From an uncultured Chloroflexota bacterium (GTDB taxonomy: Bacteria > Chloroflexota > UBA4733), in the NCBI GenBank assembly GCA_937967325.1, contig CALBSQ010000104.1, forward strand, positions 1 through 64,000: a stretch of 64,000 nucleotides of DNA, written 5' to 3'. Numbering within the stretch: position 1 is the first letter of the stretch; each line of letters starts with the position of its first letter. Shown in pieces: positions 33,004 through 41,735 of the stretch. Both the position numbers and the translations under genes were made by a program. Under the pieces are notes generated by a model, which did not search any database, was not told the origin of the DNA, and worked only from the letters and a program-made list of their open reading frames with translations.

Positions 33004-34287
33004 ATGGAGGAGGTGGTGAGCCAGCTATCTGCGACGGACAGCCCGCCCGCGAGCCTCTGGCGCAATCGCGCGTTCCTGCGCCTGTGGATCGCGCAGGTGG
33101 TTTCCAATGCCGGCACGAAGGTCACTGGGCTGGCATTGCCCCTCACCGCCGTCCTGGTGCTCCACGCGACGCCCGGCCAGATGGCACTGCTCATCGTCGC
33201 CGGCCAGATCCCCAATTTCCTCTTCGGTCTGTTCGCGGGGGTCTGGGTCGACCGCACGCGGCGGCGTCCCATCCTCGTCAGCACGGATCTCGGCCGCGCC
33301 ATCCTGCTGGGGTCGATACCGGCTGCCGCCGTGCTCGGGCACCTGACCTTTGTGCAGCTCTGGGTCGTGGGGTTCGCGACTGCCAGCCTGACCGTCTTCT
33401 TTCAGCTCGCCTCGATCGCCGTGCTCCCATCGTTGGTCGCCAAGGAGCGGCTGATGGAAGCCAACAGCAAGCTCTCCATCAGCGACTCGGTCCTCTCCGT
33501 GACCGTGCCGGGGATGGCTGGTGGATTGATCCAGCTCTTGAGCGCGCCCAAGGCGATCATCGTCGACGCCGTGTCCTACGTGCTGTCCGCGCTGTCGCTC
33601 GGCAGCATCGGCGCGGCCGAGCCACGGCCGAAGCGGGCGGAGGGGCGGCAGAGCATATGGGTCGAAATCGGCGAGGGAGTGCGCGAGCTGCAGCGGACGC
33701 CAGTGCTGCGCGCGCTCACCACGTTTCTTGCCGTTGGCGCGGTGGGGTGGGCGGTGCAGAGCACGGTCCTGCTGCTGTTCCTGGTCCGCCAACTCGGCTT
33801 TACACCGGCAGTGCTCGGGCTCGTCGGCGCGTGCGACGGCGTGGCGGCGCTCCTGGCAGCGCTGAGCGCGAGGCGCCTGTCCAGCCATATCGGGATCGGG
33901 CCGACCATTATCCTCGGGAGCTTCCTCGGGACGGTCGCCGACGTGCTGCTGCCGCTGGCGGCCTTCATCCCGGCGCACCTCCCGCTCATCATCGCCGGGA
34001 AGATGCTCGCAGGCATTGGCGTCGTGTTTACGACGGTCCCGTCGGTCAGCCTCCGCCAGGCCGTGACCCCTACGGAGCTCCTCGGGCGGGTGACCGCCGC
34101 CCGTCGCTTCCTCATCTTCTCGACGGGGCTTGCCGGGTCGGCGCCGGGTGGATTCCTCGGTGGCACGATTGGCTTAGGTTCGGCCCTCTTTGTGACGGCC
34201 GCGATCTCACTCGTGTCGACGCTCGTCGTCCTCCTTTCTCGAGTCCGGCACGTGCGCGAGCTGTCCACGGTAGCTACGAGCGTGTAG
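33004..34287 (+). CDS. MFS transporter
   Basis: About 427 residues with 12 predicted membrane segments of the MFS_3/enterobactin-exporter-like group: WRNRAFLRLWIAQVVSNAG at the start, the loop motif FAGVWVDRTRRRP after TM2, and VVFTTVPSVSLRQAVTPTEL with LLGRVTAARR in the second half. Likely an exporter of a small molecule; substrate unknown. ATG 33004 is used; GTG 33016 directly behind GGAGGAGG is also possible. Divergent from the redoxin gene. Confidence 0.85.
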   Translation: MEEVVSQLSATDSPPASLWRNRAFLRLWIAQVVSNAGTKVTGLALPLTAVLVLHATPGQMALLIVAGQIPNFLFGLFAGVWVDRTRRRPILVSTDLGRAILLGSIPAAAVLGHLTFVQLWVVGFATASLTVFFQLASIAVLPSLVAKERLMEANSKLSISDSVLSVTVPGMAGGLIQLLSAPKAIIVDAVSYVLSALSLGSIGAAEPRPKRAEGRQSIWVEIGEGVRELQRTPVLRALTTFLAVGAVGWAVQSTVLLLFLVRQLGFTPAVLGLVGACDGVAALLAALSARRLSSHIGIGPTIILGSFLGTVADVLLPLAAFIPAHLPLIIAGKMLAGIGVVFTTVPSVSLRQAVTPTELLGRVTAARRFLIFSTGLAGSAPGGFLGGTIGLGSALFVTAAISLVSTLVVLLSRVRHVRELSTVATSV

Positions 34288-34468
34288 GCAGTCACGCCCG
34301 CAATGGCCATGCTCGGACCTGGGGCGACGCCGATAGCGACAGGAGGCCCCGCCCGCCCCCGCGGAGCGCAATCCCGCGTCCTCCCTATACTAGCCGGTCA
34401 GACCTGTGCTCGGCGCAGGGTGGCGAGTGAGCTTGCCGGCGTACGAGCAATTGGGAGAGGGAGGAGCC

Positions 34469-35380
34469 ATGGAAGTTCGATACGACGACCACCACATCAG
34501 CCCGCCCAAGGTGATGTTCCCCGAGGCGCGCATCCCCACCGACCTGGAGGAGTATCTGTTCGATCTGCACGGCTTCGTCCACTTGCGCAGCGCGCTCAGC
34601 CACGCCGAAGTCGATGCCTGCAATGCCGCCGCCGACACGATCCCGCGCTCGGTGCCCCGCAACGGCTGGTACGGCTACGTCCACCGCGAGAACCATCCCG
34701 AGCACCGCGGCATCAGCTACCAGCAGACCTACGAGGCCGGCGAGCCGTTCGAGCGGCTCATCGACCATCCAAGCTACATCAACTTCGTGCTGCGCTTCGT
34801 CGGCGGGCAGGATACGTTCGACTACCACCACGGTCCGCTGTTTGTCGACGAGAACTTCTTCAACCTGCGCGGCCCCGGCGAGAGCATCCCGCCGCACGCC
34901 GGTGGCCACGACCGTGCCAAGCGCATGCAGTTCCGCTACCACAACGGCCGCTTCCAGTGTGGCCAGATCAACGTCCTCATCGCCCACACCGACATCGGGC
35001 CGGGCGATGGCGGCACCATGGTCATCCCGGGCTCCCACAAGTCGAACATCGTCCATCCGGCCTTCCTGCATCAGCGCAAGGCGGACGTCTGGGGCGAGCA
35101 TGGCGGCGGCTCGCTGGACGACGTGGAGGGTGCAGAAGAGGTGCATATGCAAGCTGGCGACGCCCTGGTCTTCGTCGACGCCTGCTGCCACGGCTCCGCG
35201 CGGCGCGTGAACTCGGGAGAGCGACGCATCAGCGTGTACCGCTACGGCTCAGCCTGGAACCGCACGCGCTGGGGCTACGAGCCCTCGGAGGCCCTCCTGG
35301 CCCGGCTCAATCCATTTGCGCGCCAGCTCGTACAGGTCCAGTCGCATGCGGCGCTGCGACCACCGGCCGGTACCGACTGA
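34469..35380 (+). CDS. Phytanoyl-CoA dioxygenase (PhyH) family protein
   Basis: 303 residues of the Fe(II)/2-oxoglutarate oxygenase superfamily: YLFDLHGFVHLRSALSHAEV, IPPHAGGHDRAK (likely His/Asp of the iron triad), GQINVLIAHTDIGPGDGGTM followed by VIPGSHKSN, and CCHGSARRVNSGERRISVYR with the distal His and the 2-oxoglutarate Arg. Bacterial PhyH proteins hydroxylate diverse small molecules. GGGAGGAG lies just before ATG 34469. Not clearly linked to neighbours. Confidence 0.88.
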   Translation: MEVRYDDHHISPPKVMFPEARIPTDLEEYLFDLHGFVHLRSALSHAEVDACNAAADTIPRSVPRNGWYGYVHRENHPEHRGISYQQTYEAGEPFERLIDHPSYINFVLRFVGGQDTFDYHHGPLFVDENFFNLRGPGESIPPHAGGHDRAKRMQFRYHNGRFQCGQINVLIAHTDIGPGDGGTMVIPGSHKSNIVHPAFLHQRKADVWGEHGGGSLDDVEGAEEVHMQAGDALVFVDACCHGSARRVNSGERRISVYRYGSAWNRTRWGYEPSEALLARLNPFARQLVQVQSHAALRPPAGTD

Positions 35381-35457
35381 GCGGGTCTCCTAGCCGCACC
35401 GCTCACCGCTCAATGTCCAGGTAGGGACAGGGGGTTGCTGCCGGCCTGGTCCCTTAG

Positions 35458-35481
35458 TGAACAGGCATGTTCATCTGTTCA
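35458..35481. promoter_or_regulatory. Nested inverted repeats, candidate operator
   Basis: TGAACAGGCATGTTCA at 35458-35473 is a perfect interrupted palindrome. A second CTGTTCA at 35475-35481 also pairs with TGAACAG at 35458-35464. Three half-sites ahead of the Uma2 gene suggest cooperative repressor binding. The spacing is GAAC-N6-GTTC, not the N4 of the Gram-positive SOS box. Confidence 0.5.
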
Positions 35482-35539
35482 GTGTATTCCTACAGCGCCG
35501 TGCTGGTATCTTCTACTGAGGCGCGAATAGGAGCGAGGT

Positions 35540-36148
35540 ATGCCCGTGCTGTCGGACACGCTGGCCCCGTGGGCGGAGCTGGTGCCCGGCGTCGATCACC
35601 TCATGACGGAGGATGAGCTCCTGGACCTCCCCGACGACGGCGGGATGTACGAGCTGGTGGAGGGGAGGTTAATCCGAATGACGCCGAGCGCGGGAGGAGA
35701 CTCTGTCCGGGCAGTCAGTTTGGTCGTTGCCCTGAGTACCTTTGTGGCGTCGCGCGAGCTGGGGCTGGTGACCGGATCCGATGGAGCGTACGTGCTCAGC
35801 CGCGCCGGAGAACCGGTGACGACGTTGGTACCGGACGTCGCCTTCGTCCGCGCGGGACGCTATCCGCCCGAGGCATCGCCGGATTTCGACTGTATCTGGC
35901 ATCTGGCGCCCGACCTCGCCGCCGAGGTCGCCTCACACCAGCAGTACCGGCCGGCCATGGCCAAGAAGGCCCAGCGCTACCTGCACGCGGGCGTCCGGCT
36001 GGTCTGGATCGTCTGGCCGAAGTACAAGCGAGTGGACGTCTGGCGGCCAGGACGCGACGGTCCGGTGAGGACGCTGACCAGCACGGATGTGCTCGATGGC
36101 TTGGATGTGCTGCCGGGCTTTGCCTTTCCGGTGGCACGGCTCTTCTGA
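35540..36148 (+). CDS. Uma2-family putative endonuclease
   Basis: 202 residues: LMTEDELLDLPDDGGMYELV, EGRLIRMTP, LVPDVAFVRAGR, PDLAAEVASHQQYRPAMAKK and LHAGVRLVWIVWP. The D-ExV-K core of the restriction-endonuclease-like fold is kept, although the usual EVxSPSD reads EVASHQQ. ATG 35540 has GGAG upstream, with a nested palindrome about 70 bases earlier. Function unknown. Confidence 0.87.
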   Translation: MPVLSDTLAPWAELVPGVDHLMTEDELLDLPDDGGMYELVEGRLIRMTPSAGGDSVRAVSLVVALSTFVASRELGLVTGSDGAYVLSRAGEPVTTLVPDVAFVRAGRYPPEASPDFDCIWHLAPDLAAEVASHQQYRPAMAKKAQRYLHAGVRLVWIVWPKYKRVDVWRPGRDGPVRTLTSTDVLDGLDVLPGFAFPVARLF

Positions 36149-36183
36149 TCCGGACACCGCATGGTCTGAGGCGCAAGCGTCAG

Positions 36184-36299
36184 GGAGCGGTGGCAGAGTG
36201 GTTTATCGCGGCTATCACCGAGTGGTAGTTGAGGGGTGCGCGTCGTCATACTCCCCGGCGGCGCAATCCCCTCCACGGGTTCGAATCCAGTCCGCTCCG
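36184..36299 (+). tRNA. tRNA-Ser-like gene, anticodon CGA, oversized variable arm
   Basis: The acceptor arms GGAGCGG (36184-36190) and CCGCTCC (36292-36298) pair perfectly. The T loop is GGGTTCGAATCC and the D arm GGCAGAGTGGTTTATCGC is of Ser type. An anticodon stem CTATC/GGTAG encloses ACCGAGT, giving CGA (Ser, UCG codon), but position 33 is C, not T, and the D stem has an A-C mismatch. The variable region is about 45 bases with a long stem (GAGGGG-TGCGC with GCGCA-CCCCTC), making the gene about 116 nt against about 90 normally. It could be functional, degenerate or a tRNA relic. Confidence 0.55.
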
Positions 36300-36404
36300 C
36301 GAGAATTCATTATCCGGCGATCTCCACGTCGAGGTCGGCGGGATGCGGTGGGTATCCGGCAGCGAGGGCGACCGATTAGCCAGGATCAGGCCATGTGCGG
36401 AGAT

Positions 36405-37145
36405 CTAGTCGCGCACCCACTCACTCGCCGACCACTCGGCGTGTGGCATGCCGCTGCACAAGGTCACGTCGCGGAAGCCGTCGACATCGAACTGGACGCG
36501 GCAGAGCGCGACGCCGAGATCGTGCCGCCCGCCGGCGGTGACGACCGCGTACTCTGCCCAGGGCGGGTTACGCACCGCGTCAAGCGGCGCCGTGCGGTCC
36601 ATCGCCACGCCGACGCTACCGGGGTTGAGGAGCAGCCACTCGCGGTAACGGCGGAACATCTGCAGGTGCGTGTGACCGCCGGCCAGGAAGCGGGCAGAAG
36701 TGCCAGCCAGCGCCTGATCCAGGGTCTCGTCCGGCGTCGTGGGCAACAGCGGCTCGCGGAAGGAGCGGGGCGAGCCATGATAGCCCAGGAGCGCCCCGGC
36801 GTCGCCCAGTGGCAGCTCGACGGTCGCGGGGAAGGCGCGCAGGAAGTCCCGGTCGTCCTCATCGAGCTGGTGCGCGCACCAGAGATCGATGTCCTGGCAG
36901 CGCTGCGCAAACAGGCCGGTCGGCAGCGCGAGTTGGGGATCGAGGAGCCAGGCGTCGGCATTGCCCATGACCACGGGGCAGCGGATCTCTCGCAAGCGCC
37001 GGACGACCTGGCGTGGTTGGGGACCGCCGGCGGCAACGTCGCCAAGGCAGACTAGCTGCCCGACGCCGCGGCGGGCAAGGTTGTCCAACACGGCATCGAG
37101 GGCGGGGAGGTTGCCGTGGATGTCGGAGATGAGCGCGATCTGCAC
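36405..37145 (-). CDS. Metallophosphoesterase (YfcE/MJ0936-like)
   Basis: About 246 residues with the calcineurin-like motifs in order: ALISDIHGNLPALDAVL, LVCLGDVAAGGPQP, PVVMGNADAWLL, and FLAGGHTHLQM followed by LLNPGSVGVAM. A binuclear metal phosphodiesterase or phosphatase of unknown substrate. GTG 37145 (VQIALISDIHGN) follows GGAGAGGGGGGC and fits the family N-terminus better than ATG 37169. Divergent from the HAD gene. Confidence 0.9.
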   Translation of the reverse strand: MQIALISDIHGNLPALDAVLDNLARRGVGQLVCLGDVAAGGPQPRQVVRRLREIRCPVVMGNADAWLLDPQLALPTGLFAQRCQDIDLWCAHQLDEDDRDFLRAFPATVELPLGDAGALLGYHGSPRSFREPLLPTTPDETLDQALAGTSARFLAGGHTHLQMFRRYREWLLLNPGSVGVAMDRTAPLDAVRNPPWAEYAVVTAGGRHDLGVALCRVQFDVDGFRDVTLCSGMPHAEWSASEWVRD

Positions 37146-37235
37146 GGCCGCCCCCCTCTCCGACGGCATGCTACCAGCCGTGCCCGTGCCTAGCTGTCCT
37201 ATACTGTCACTACCCTACTGAGGAGGCGCCGTCCG

Positions 37236-37961
37236 TTGCCTACGGTCATCACCTTCGACGCCGACGGCACGCTGTGCGATTTCCCGCGGATGCTGCGCCG
37301 GTCGCTGGCGGTGGCGCTCAGCGAGCTGCAGCGCCTGGTTCCTGGCCCCGAGTCCGCGACATTGACCGTCACGGAGTTGCAGTCGGCGCGCGACGAGGTC
37401 GCCGAGGAGTATCGAGGGCAGCAGGTGAGGTTGGAGCAGGTGCGCCACGCGGCGTTCGAGCGTGTCCTCGCCTCGCTTGGCAGGGTCGACAGTGACCTCG
37501 CGGCCCACCTCACCAGCGTCTATTTCCAGCAGCGCTTCGGTGAGCCGGCCCTATACGACGACGTGGTGCCCACGCTGGACGCGCTCCGTGGCCGCTACCG
37601 GCTTGGCCTGGTGTCCAACGGCAACAGCTACCCCGATCGATCGGGTCTCGCGGGCCATTTCGCCTTCACCGTCTTCGCCCACGACCATGGTGTGGAGAAA
37701 CCGGATCGACGCTTCTACGAGCTGGTGCTGGCGGCAGCGGGCGTTAGCGCCGGCGAGGTCGTCCACGTGGGCGATTCCCTAATCAACGATGTCGGCGGCG
37801 CGCAGAGTGCGGGCATCCGCGCGGTGTGGCTCAACCGCCAGCGGCTGCCGCTGAGTTCCCCACCCTGGCCCGACGCCGAGATCACCTCGCTGAGTGAGCT
37901 CCCCAGTGTCCTCCACAAGCTTGATGTGAGGCACACTGGTATGTCCGGAACCAGCCAGTAG
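37236..37961 (+). CDS. HAD-superfamily hydrolase
   Basis: 241 residues: motif I FDADGTLCD (DxD nucleophile and acid), motif II LVSNGN, motif III Lys at GVEKPDRRFYELVL, and motif IV VHVGDSLINDVGGAQSAG. A phosphatase or dehalogenase-type enzyme with an alpha-helical cap. TTG start at 37236 with GAGGAGGC upstream. Unassigned substrate. Confidence 0.9.
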   Translation: MPTVITFDADGTLCDFPRMLRRSLAVALSELQRLVPGPESATLTVTELQSARDEVAEEYRGQQVRLEQVRHAAFERVLASLGRVDSDLAAHLTSVYFQQRFGEPALYDDVVPTLDALRGRYRLGLVSNGNSYPDRSGLAGHFAFTVFAHDHGVEKPDRRFYELVLAAAGVSAGEVVHVGDSLINDVGGAQSAGIRAVWLNRQRLPLSSPPWPDAEITSLSELPSVLHKLDVRHTGMSGTSQ

Positions 37962-38002
37962 TCGGGATGGAGGATCCCTTCGATTTGAGCAAGCCGGCGT
38001 AG

Positions 38003-38120
38003 CGGATTCTCCTGACCGTGGACGCCGACGTGCTCGTAGCCGAGTTACTGTCGCCAGTGATCCAGTCCAGGAACTCCGCCAGCGCCCCGGACGCTTACGT
38101 CGCTGCCGAGTCGACTCATG
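38003..38120 (+). pseudogene. PIN-domain toxin remnant
   Basis: The reading RILLTVDADVLVAELL (38003-38050) is the usual beginning of a VapC-like PIN domain with its first catalytic Asp, preceded by an in-frame stop. After it the sequence is not family-like apart from a possible YVAAES. No antitoxin is adjacent. Confidence 0.35.
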
Positions 38121-38148
38121 TATCATTGCTCCTGAGGAGTAAGCGGCA

Positions 38149-39564
38149 ATGTCCATCATCAGTGCCCCAGACACCACCTTCTCGGGCGTGCGCATTGATG
38201 GCGGCCTTGCGCCGTTTCAGATCGTTCAACAGGATGCCGACGGGGTGGGCGCCATCGCAGTGCGCGGCCGCTGGCGGCACGCCGAAGGGCGCGGCGTGGT
38301 GCAGCTTCGCGCCGTACGGGAGGCGGATGGGGTGGTCGTCGCCCCCTGGCAACCGGCCTCCCGGCAGGAAGGTGCCACCTGGGAACATCGCTTCGATCAG
38401 GTACCGGCAGGCGGCCTCTACCGTCTGGAGACGCGCCTGCTCGTCGACCCGGCGGGAGCCGAGTGGAGTCCGCACGGCGACACCGTCCACCATTGGGGCG
38501 TGGGCGACCTCTGGATCATCGCCGGCCAGAGCAACGCCGCCGGCTACGGGAGGGGGCCGGTGGTCGACCCGCCGGAGCTGGGCGTCCACATCCTTCGCAA
38601 CGACGAGATCTGGGACATCGCAGCCCACCCGCTCAACGACGCCACGCGCAGCATGCACCCCAACCTGGAGCAGGCGAACCCCGGCCACTCGCCGTATCTG
38701 CGCTTCGCCAAGGAGCTGAAGGCCGCCCTGGGCTACCCGATCGGTTTGATCCAGACGGCGCTCGGCGGCTCTGCCCTAACTGCCTGGAATCTCGCCGACA
38801 ATCCGGAGGCGCCCCTGTACCGGAACCTCCTCCATTGTGTACTTCTGGCCGGTGGGCGAGCCCGCGGCATGGTCTGGTACCAGGGCGAATCGGACTGTAA
38901 CGCAGCCGGCGCGGCGACCTACGAGCGCCGCTTTGCCGACTTCGTCCGGCGCATGCGTAGTGACCTTGGGTCGCCCACCTTGCCGGTCATCGTCGCTCAA
39001 CTGAACCGGTACATGGAAGCCGCAGACGCGGAGGCCAATCGGGCTTGGAGCGTGGTGCGGGAGGCCCAGTGGCGGGCGGTCCGCCTGGGCCACGTCGCGG
39101 TCGTCTCCACCCTCGACCTGCCGCTCTCCGACGGCATCCACACCAGCCCTGACGGCAACCTGACGCTCGGGAGCCGAAAAGCGCGCGCGGCGCTGGCTTG
39201 CGCCTACGGGCGGCAGCCGGCGAACTGGCAAGCGCCCGACGTGGCGGAAGCGATGCTCACACCGGACCGTACGGCGATCGAGCTGACGTTCGCGCACGTC
39301 GCCAACCGGCTGATGTTCCTCGGCCCTGGTGAGAGCGACTTCGTCGTGGAGGACGCCGATGGCGCAGTGCCCGTCCAGGCGGCGACGTGCCCCGCGCGCG
39401 ACCGGGTGCGGCTGGAGCTGGGACGCCTCCCGCGCGGTGAGGTCTACGTTCACGGCGCCTTTGGCGCCAACCCTCCCGCCAACCTTCGCGACGCCGAGGA
39501 GAACACGCCGATGCTCGGGTTCTACGGACTATCGGTACGACTCGCGGACCCGCCCGGCGAGTAG
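38149..39564 (+). CDS. Sialate O-acetylesterase-like (DUF303) carbohydrate esterase
   Basis: 471 residues. The SGNH-type esterase motifs are LWIIAGQSNAAGYGRG (catalytic Ser), IGLIQTALGGSALTAW (Gly block), MVWYQGESDCNAAG (Gln/Glu block) and LSDGIHTSPDGN (Asp-x-x-His). An N-terminal beta domain of about 110 residues and a C-terminal beta domain flank the core, as in SASA proteins. It removes acetyl groups from sugars or glycans. No signal peptide is seen, so it acts in the cytoplasm unless the start is further upstream. ATG 38149 behind GAGGAG. Confidence 0.87.
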   Translation: MSIISAPDTTFSGVRIDGGLAPFQIVQQDADGVGAIAVRGRWRHAEGRGVVQLRAVREADGVVVAPWQPASRQEGATWEHRFDQVPAGGLYRLETRLLVDPAGAEWSPHGDTVHHWGVGDLWIIAGQSNAAGYGRGPVVDPPELGVHILRNDEIWDIAAHPLNDATRSMHPNLEQANPGHSPYLRFAKELKAALGYPIGLIQTALGGSALTAWNLADNPEAPLYRNLLHCVLLAGGRARGMVWYQGESDCNAAGAATYERRFADFVRRMRSDLGSPTLPVIVAQLNRYMEAADAEANRAWSVVREAQWRAVRLGHVAVVSTLDLPLSDGIHTSPDGNLTLGSRKARAALACAYGRQPANWQAPDVAEAMLTPDRTAIELTFAHVANRLMFLGPGESDFVVEDADGAVPVQAATCPARDRVRLELGRLPRGEVYVHGAFGANPPANLRDAEENTPMLGFYGLSVRLADPPGE

Positions 39565-39778
39565 GGCAGCACAGGAGCACGGCCATGCAACCGCGCACGC
39601 AGGGCCAACGGAGCTTCTCCCATGGATCGCATCGCCGCCGGAACGTCACGCTCCGGGGATGCGCCAGTATGGGGTGGGTCAGTCGGCCTTGAGGGACGAG
39701 CCCGGTTCGCAGCACTTCGTCCTTAGGCCGTGGGGGACGGGACCGCCGGCGTTCTGTCAATGATACGTGGCTGTTGCC
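39565..39778. other. Intergenic
   Basis: A spacer between converging genes. I see no gene, hairpin or repeat here. Confidence 0.5.
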
Positions 39779-40072
39779 TCAGTCGTCGCCGGCGAGCGGC
39801 CATTGCCGTGCGCTGTGGACCACACGCCAAACCGCGACGACCTGATTCGTCTCATCAATGTGGTAGACGATACGGTAGGGATAGCGGGTAACGATGCGTT
39901 CCCGCGTCCCGGGGGTATCGCCAGGCCGGCCCATCAGCGGGAACGAGGCCAGCCCGGTGATCGCCTTGAGAATTGCACCGATGACACGGTCGTCAGACCC
40001 AGATCGCCCGGCGTAGAACGCATAGATGGCGGTCAACTCTTCCTCCGCCGCGTTGGTGAGCACGACCCTCAT
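39779..40072 (-). CDS. ParE/RelE-family toxin
   Basis: 97 residues: LTNAAEEELTAIYAFYAGRS, AILKAITGLASFPLMGRPGD, TRERIVTRYPYRIVYHIDET and VAVWRVVHSARQWP, the standard ParE fold with P-Y-R-I-V-Y and the terminal H-x-x-R-x-W. It would inhibit gyrase or cleave RNA depending on subgroup. Start overlaps the antitoxin stop as ATGA. Confidence 0.92.
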   Translation of the reverse strand: MRVVLTNAAEEELTAIYAFYAGRSGSDDRVIGAILKAITGLASFPLMGRPGDTPGTRERIVTRYPYRIVYHIDETNQVVAVWRVVHSARQWPLAGDD

Positions 40073-40371
40073 GCGTCTGGTGAATCCACATCATCCGCAG
40101 TGGTCAAGTCGAAGTCCGGGGGCAGCATGCCGCGTTGCTTGAATCGGGCCACCACATCCTCGATAGACGATAGACGACCGGCGCGAGCCTGCTCGCGTCC
40201 CTCCAGAATCATGGCGATCTCTTGGACTCGGCGTTGGCCTTCGGCGCGCAATACCTCTACCATCAGGTCGTTCTTCGCCCTTCCCGTCGCCCGTGCGATG
40301 GTTTCGTACAGGTCGCGGACCTCTTTCGGCATCCTGATACTTGTCGTGACCCCGGCAGTCATGCTCGTCAC
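40069..40371 (-). CDS. RHH antitoxin partner of ParE
   Basis: 100 residues. The N-terminus TTSIRMPKEVRDLYETIARA then TGRAKNDLMVEVLRAEGQRR is a ribbon-helix-helix. The C-terminal tail with QRGMLPPDFDLTTADDVDSP is the flexible toxin-binding part. A palindrome 11 bases upstream is the likely autorepression site. Confidence 0.88.
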   Translation of the reverse strand: MTSMTAGVTTSIRMPKEVRDLYETIARATGRAKNDLMVEVLRAEGQRRVQEIAMILEGREQARAGRLSSIEDVVARFKQRGMLPPDFDLTTADDVDSPDA

Positions 40372-40381
40372 CCCCCAGCAA

Positions 40382-40404
40382 CTGCACCACTAACTGTGGT
40401 ACAG
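40382..40404. promoter_or_regulatory. Operator-like palindrome of the ParDE operon
   Basis: CTGCACCAC (40382-40390), spacer TAACT, GTGGTACAG (40396-40404): 8 of 9 positions complementary. It lies just upstream of the antitoxin ATG on the minus strand and also before the sigma-factor gene at 40555. Confidence 0.65.
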
Positions 40405-40554
40405 TGTAGGCCCACCCGACGAGACCGTCAATGATCCACCAGCATGATCACAGAGTCTCTATACCGGCGCGTTAGTTTTCCTGCCGGTTCGGTGATATGT
40501 ATGTACCGGACCCCTCAAGGATTCCGGCGACACGCAGCAGGAAGGGGCGGGCCG

Positions 40555-41706
40555 ATGGCGCCGCTGGTCGAGTCCGTCGTCGGCTGGGAAGCGACCTTGC
40601 CGCTGGAGCGCTCCCGCCTGGTCCGCTTGTGCCTGCGGCTCACCGGCGACGTCGATGCCGTCGAAGACCTAGCACAGCAGACACTCTATGAAGCCTGGAG
40701 CCACCTCCATCAGGTACACGACCCGACCGGGTTGGATCGCTGGCTTTCCGCCATCGCCCGCAACGTCTGCTTGCGCTGGGCGCATCGGCACGGCCAGGAG
40801 TTGCTCCAACGCGCGCAGCCCAATCCTGGTGCGGAGGGGGACGACGCTTGGTCGACCTTTGAGAATGTCGCCATCGACGACTTCGACGTAGAGGTGGAGC
40901 TGGAGCGCCGCGAGCTGGTCAGCCTGCTGGATCGGGCTCTGGCGCTCTTGCCGCCGGAGACGCGGGCCGCGCTGGTCCAGCGCTATGTGGAAGACTCCCC
41001 TGTGGCGGAGGTCGCGGCTCGGTTGGGGGTGAGCCCCGGCGCGGTAACGATGAAGCTCCAGCGCGGCAAACTGGCCCTACGGCGAGTGCTCACCACCAGA
41101 TTCCCGGGCGAAGCAATCGCCCACGGCTTGTTCGACGTGACCGACGGCATCTGGCAGGAGACGCGACTGTGGTGTACGCATTGTGGCACGCGGCGGTTGC
41201 ACGGAATCCTTGACCACCGGCAAGGCCTGCTCATGCTGCGCTGCCCCGTCTGCGACGCGCTCGCCGGAACGTGCGAGCGCACCACCGACTCGCGCATGCT
41301 CGCCACTGCCAAGGGGTTTCGACCGGCGCTGGAACGGGTACGCGCCATGATCGCGCGCCACTACTTGCTTAGCCTGCAACAAAACCCGATGCCGTGCCCC
41401 GGCTGTGGACACCCGGTGCTGGTCCAGTCGGCCACGCCGTGGGGCTGGCACGGCGTCTCCCGCCGGTGCGAACGGTGTCACCACGGCGCCCAGACCAGCT
41501 TCGACGCTATCGCGCTCGCGCTCCCAGAGGGCAAGCGGTTCTTGCAGGACCATCCGCGCATCCGTCGCCTCCCCGACCGCGACGTCGAGATCGGCGGGAC
41601 CATCGCCCGCATCAGCAGCTTCGAGAGTGTCACCGGACAGGCGCGGCTCGACGCCATCGCCACCCGCGACACCTGCAGGCTGATTTCCATCCACACTCGA
41701 CCCTGA
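40555..41706 (+). CDS. ECF-like sigma factor with C-terminal Cys-rich region (paralogue)
   Basis: About 383 residues and a clear paralogue of the protein at 2001-3221. Region 2 reads RLTGDVDAVEDLAQQTLYEA with LSAIARNVCLRWAHR; region 4 is LPPETRAALVQRYVEDSPVA through LQRGKLALRRVL. The extension keeps four paired cysteines (CTHC, CPVC, CPGC, CERC) and DGIWQETRLW, shared with the paralogue. ATG 40555 is preceded by GGAAGGGG. Two ABC half-exporters follow after 29 bases. The repeated pairing of this sigma type with exporters suggests it controls them in response to the exported compound or damage. Confidence 0.88.
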   Translation: MAPLVESVVGWEATLPLERSRLVRLCLRLTGDVDAVEDLAQQTLYEAWSHLHQVHDPTGLDRWLSAIARNVCLRWAHRHGQELLQRAQPNPGAEGDDAWSTFENVAIDDFDVEVELERRELVSLLDRALALLPPETRAALVQRYVEDSPVAEVAARLGVSPGAVTMKLQRGKLALRRVLTTRFPGEAIAHGLFDVTDGIWQETRLWCTHCGTRRLHGILDHRQGLLMLRCPVCDALAGTCERTTDSRMLATAKGFRPALERVRAMIARHYLLSLQQNPMPCPGCGHPVLVQSATPWGWHGVSRRCERCHHGAQTSFDAIALALPEGKRFLQDHPRIRRLPDRDVEIGGTIARISSFESVTGQARLDAIATRDTCRLISIHTRP

Positions 41707-41735
41707 CCGCGTCCATCCCCCCAAAGGAAGCTCCT

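Noticed and set aside
36184..36299. Interpretation as tRNA-Sec to serve the UGA redoxin
   Set aside because: No UCA anticodon in a pairable loop and the acceptor stem is 7 bp; the Ser-type reading with CGA fits better.
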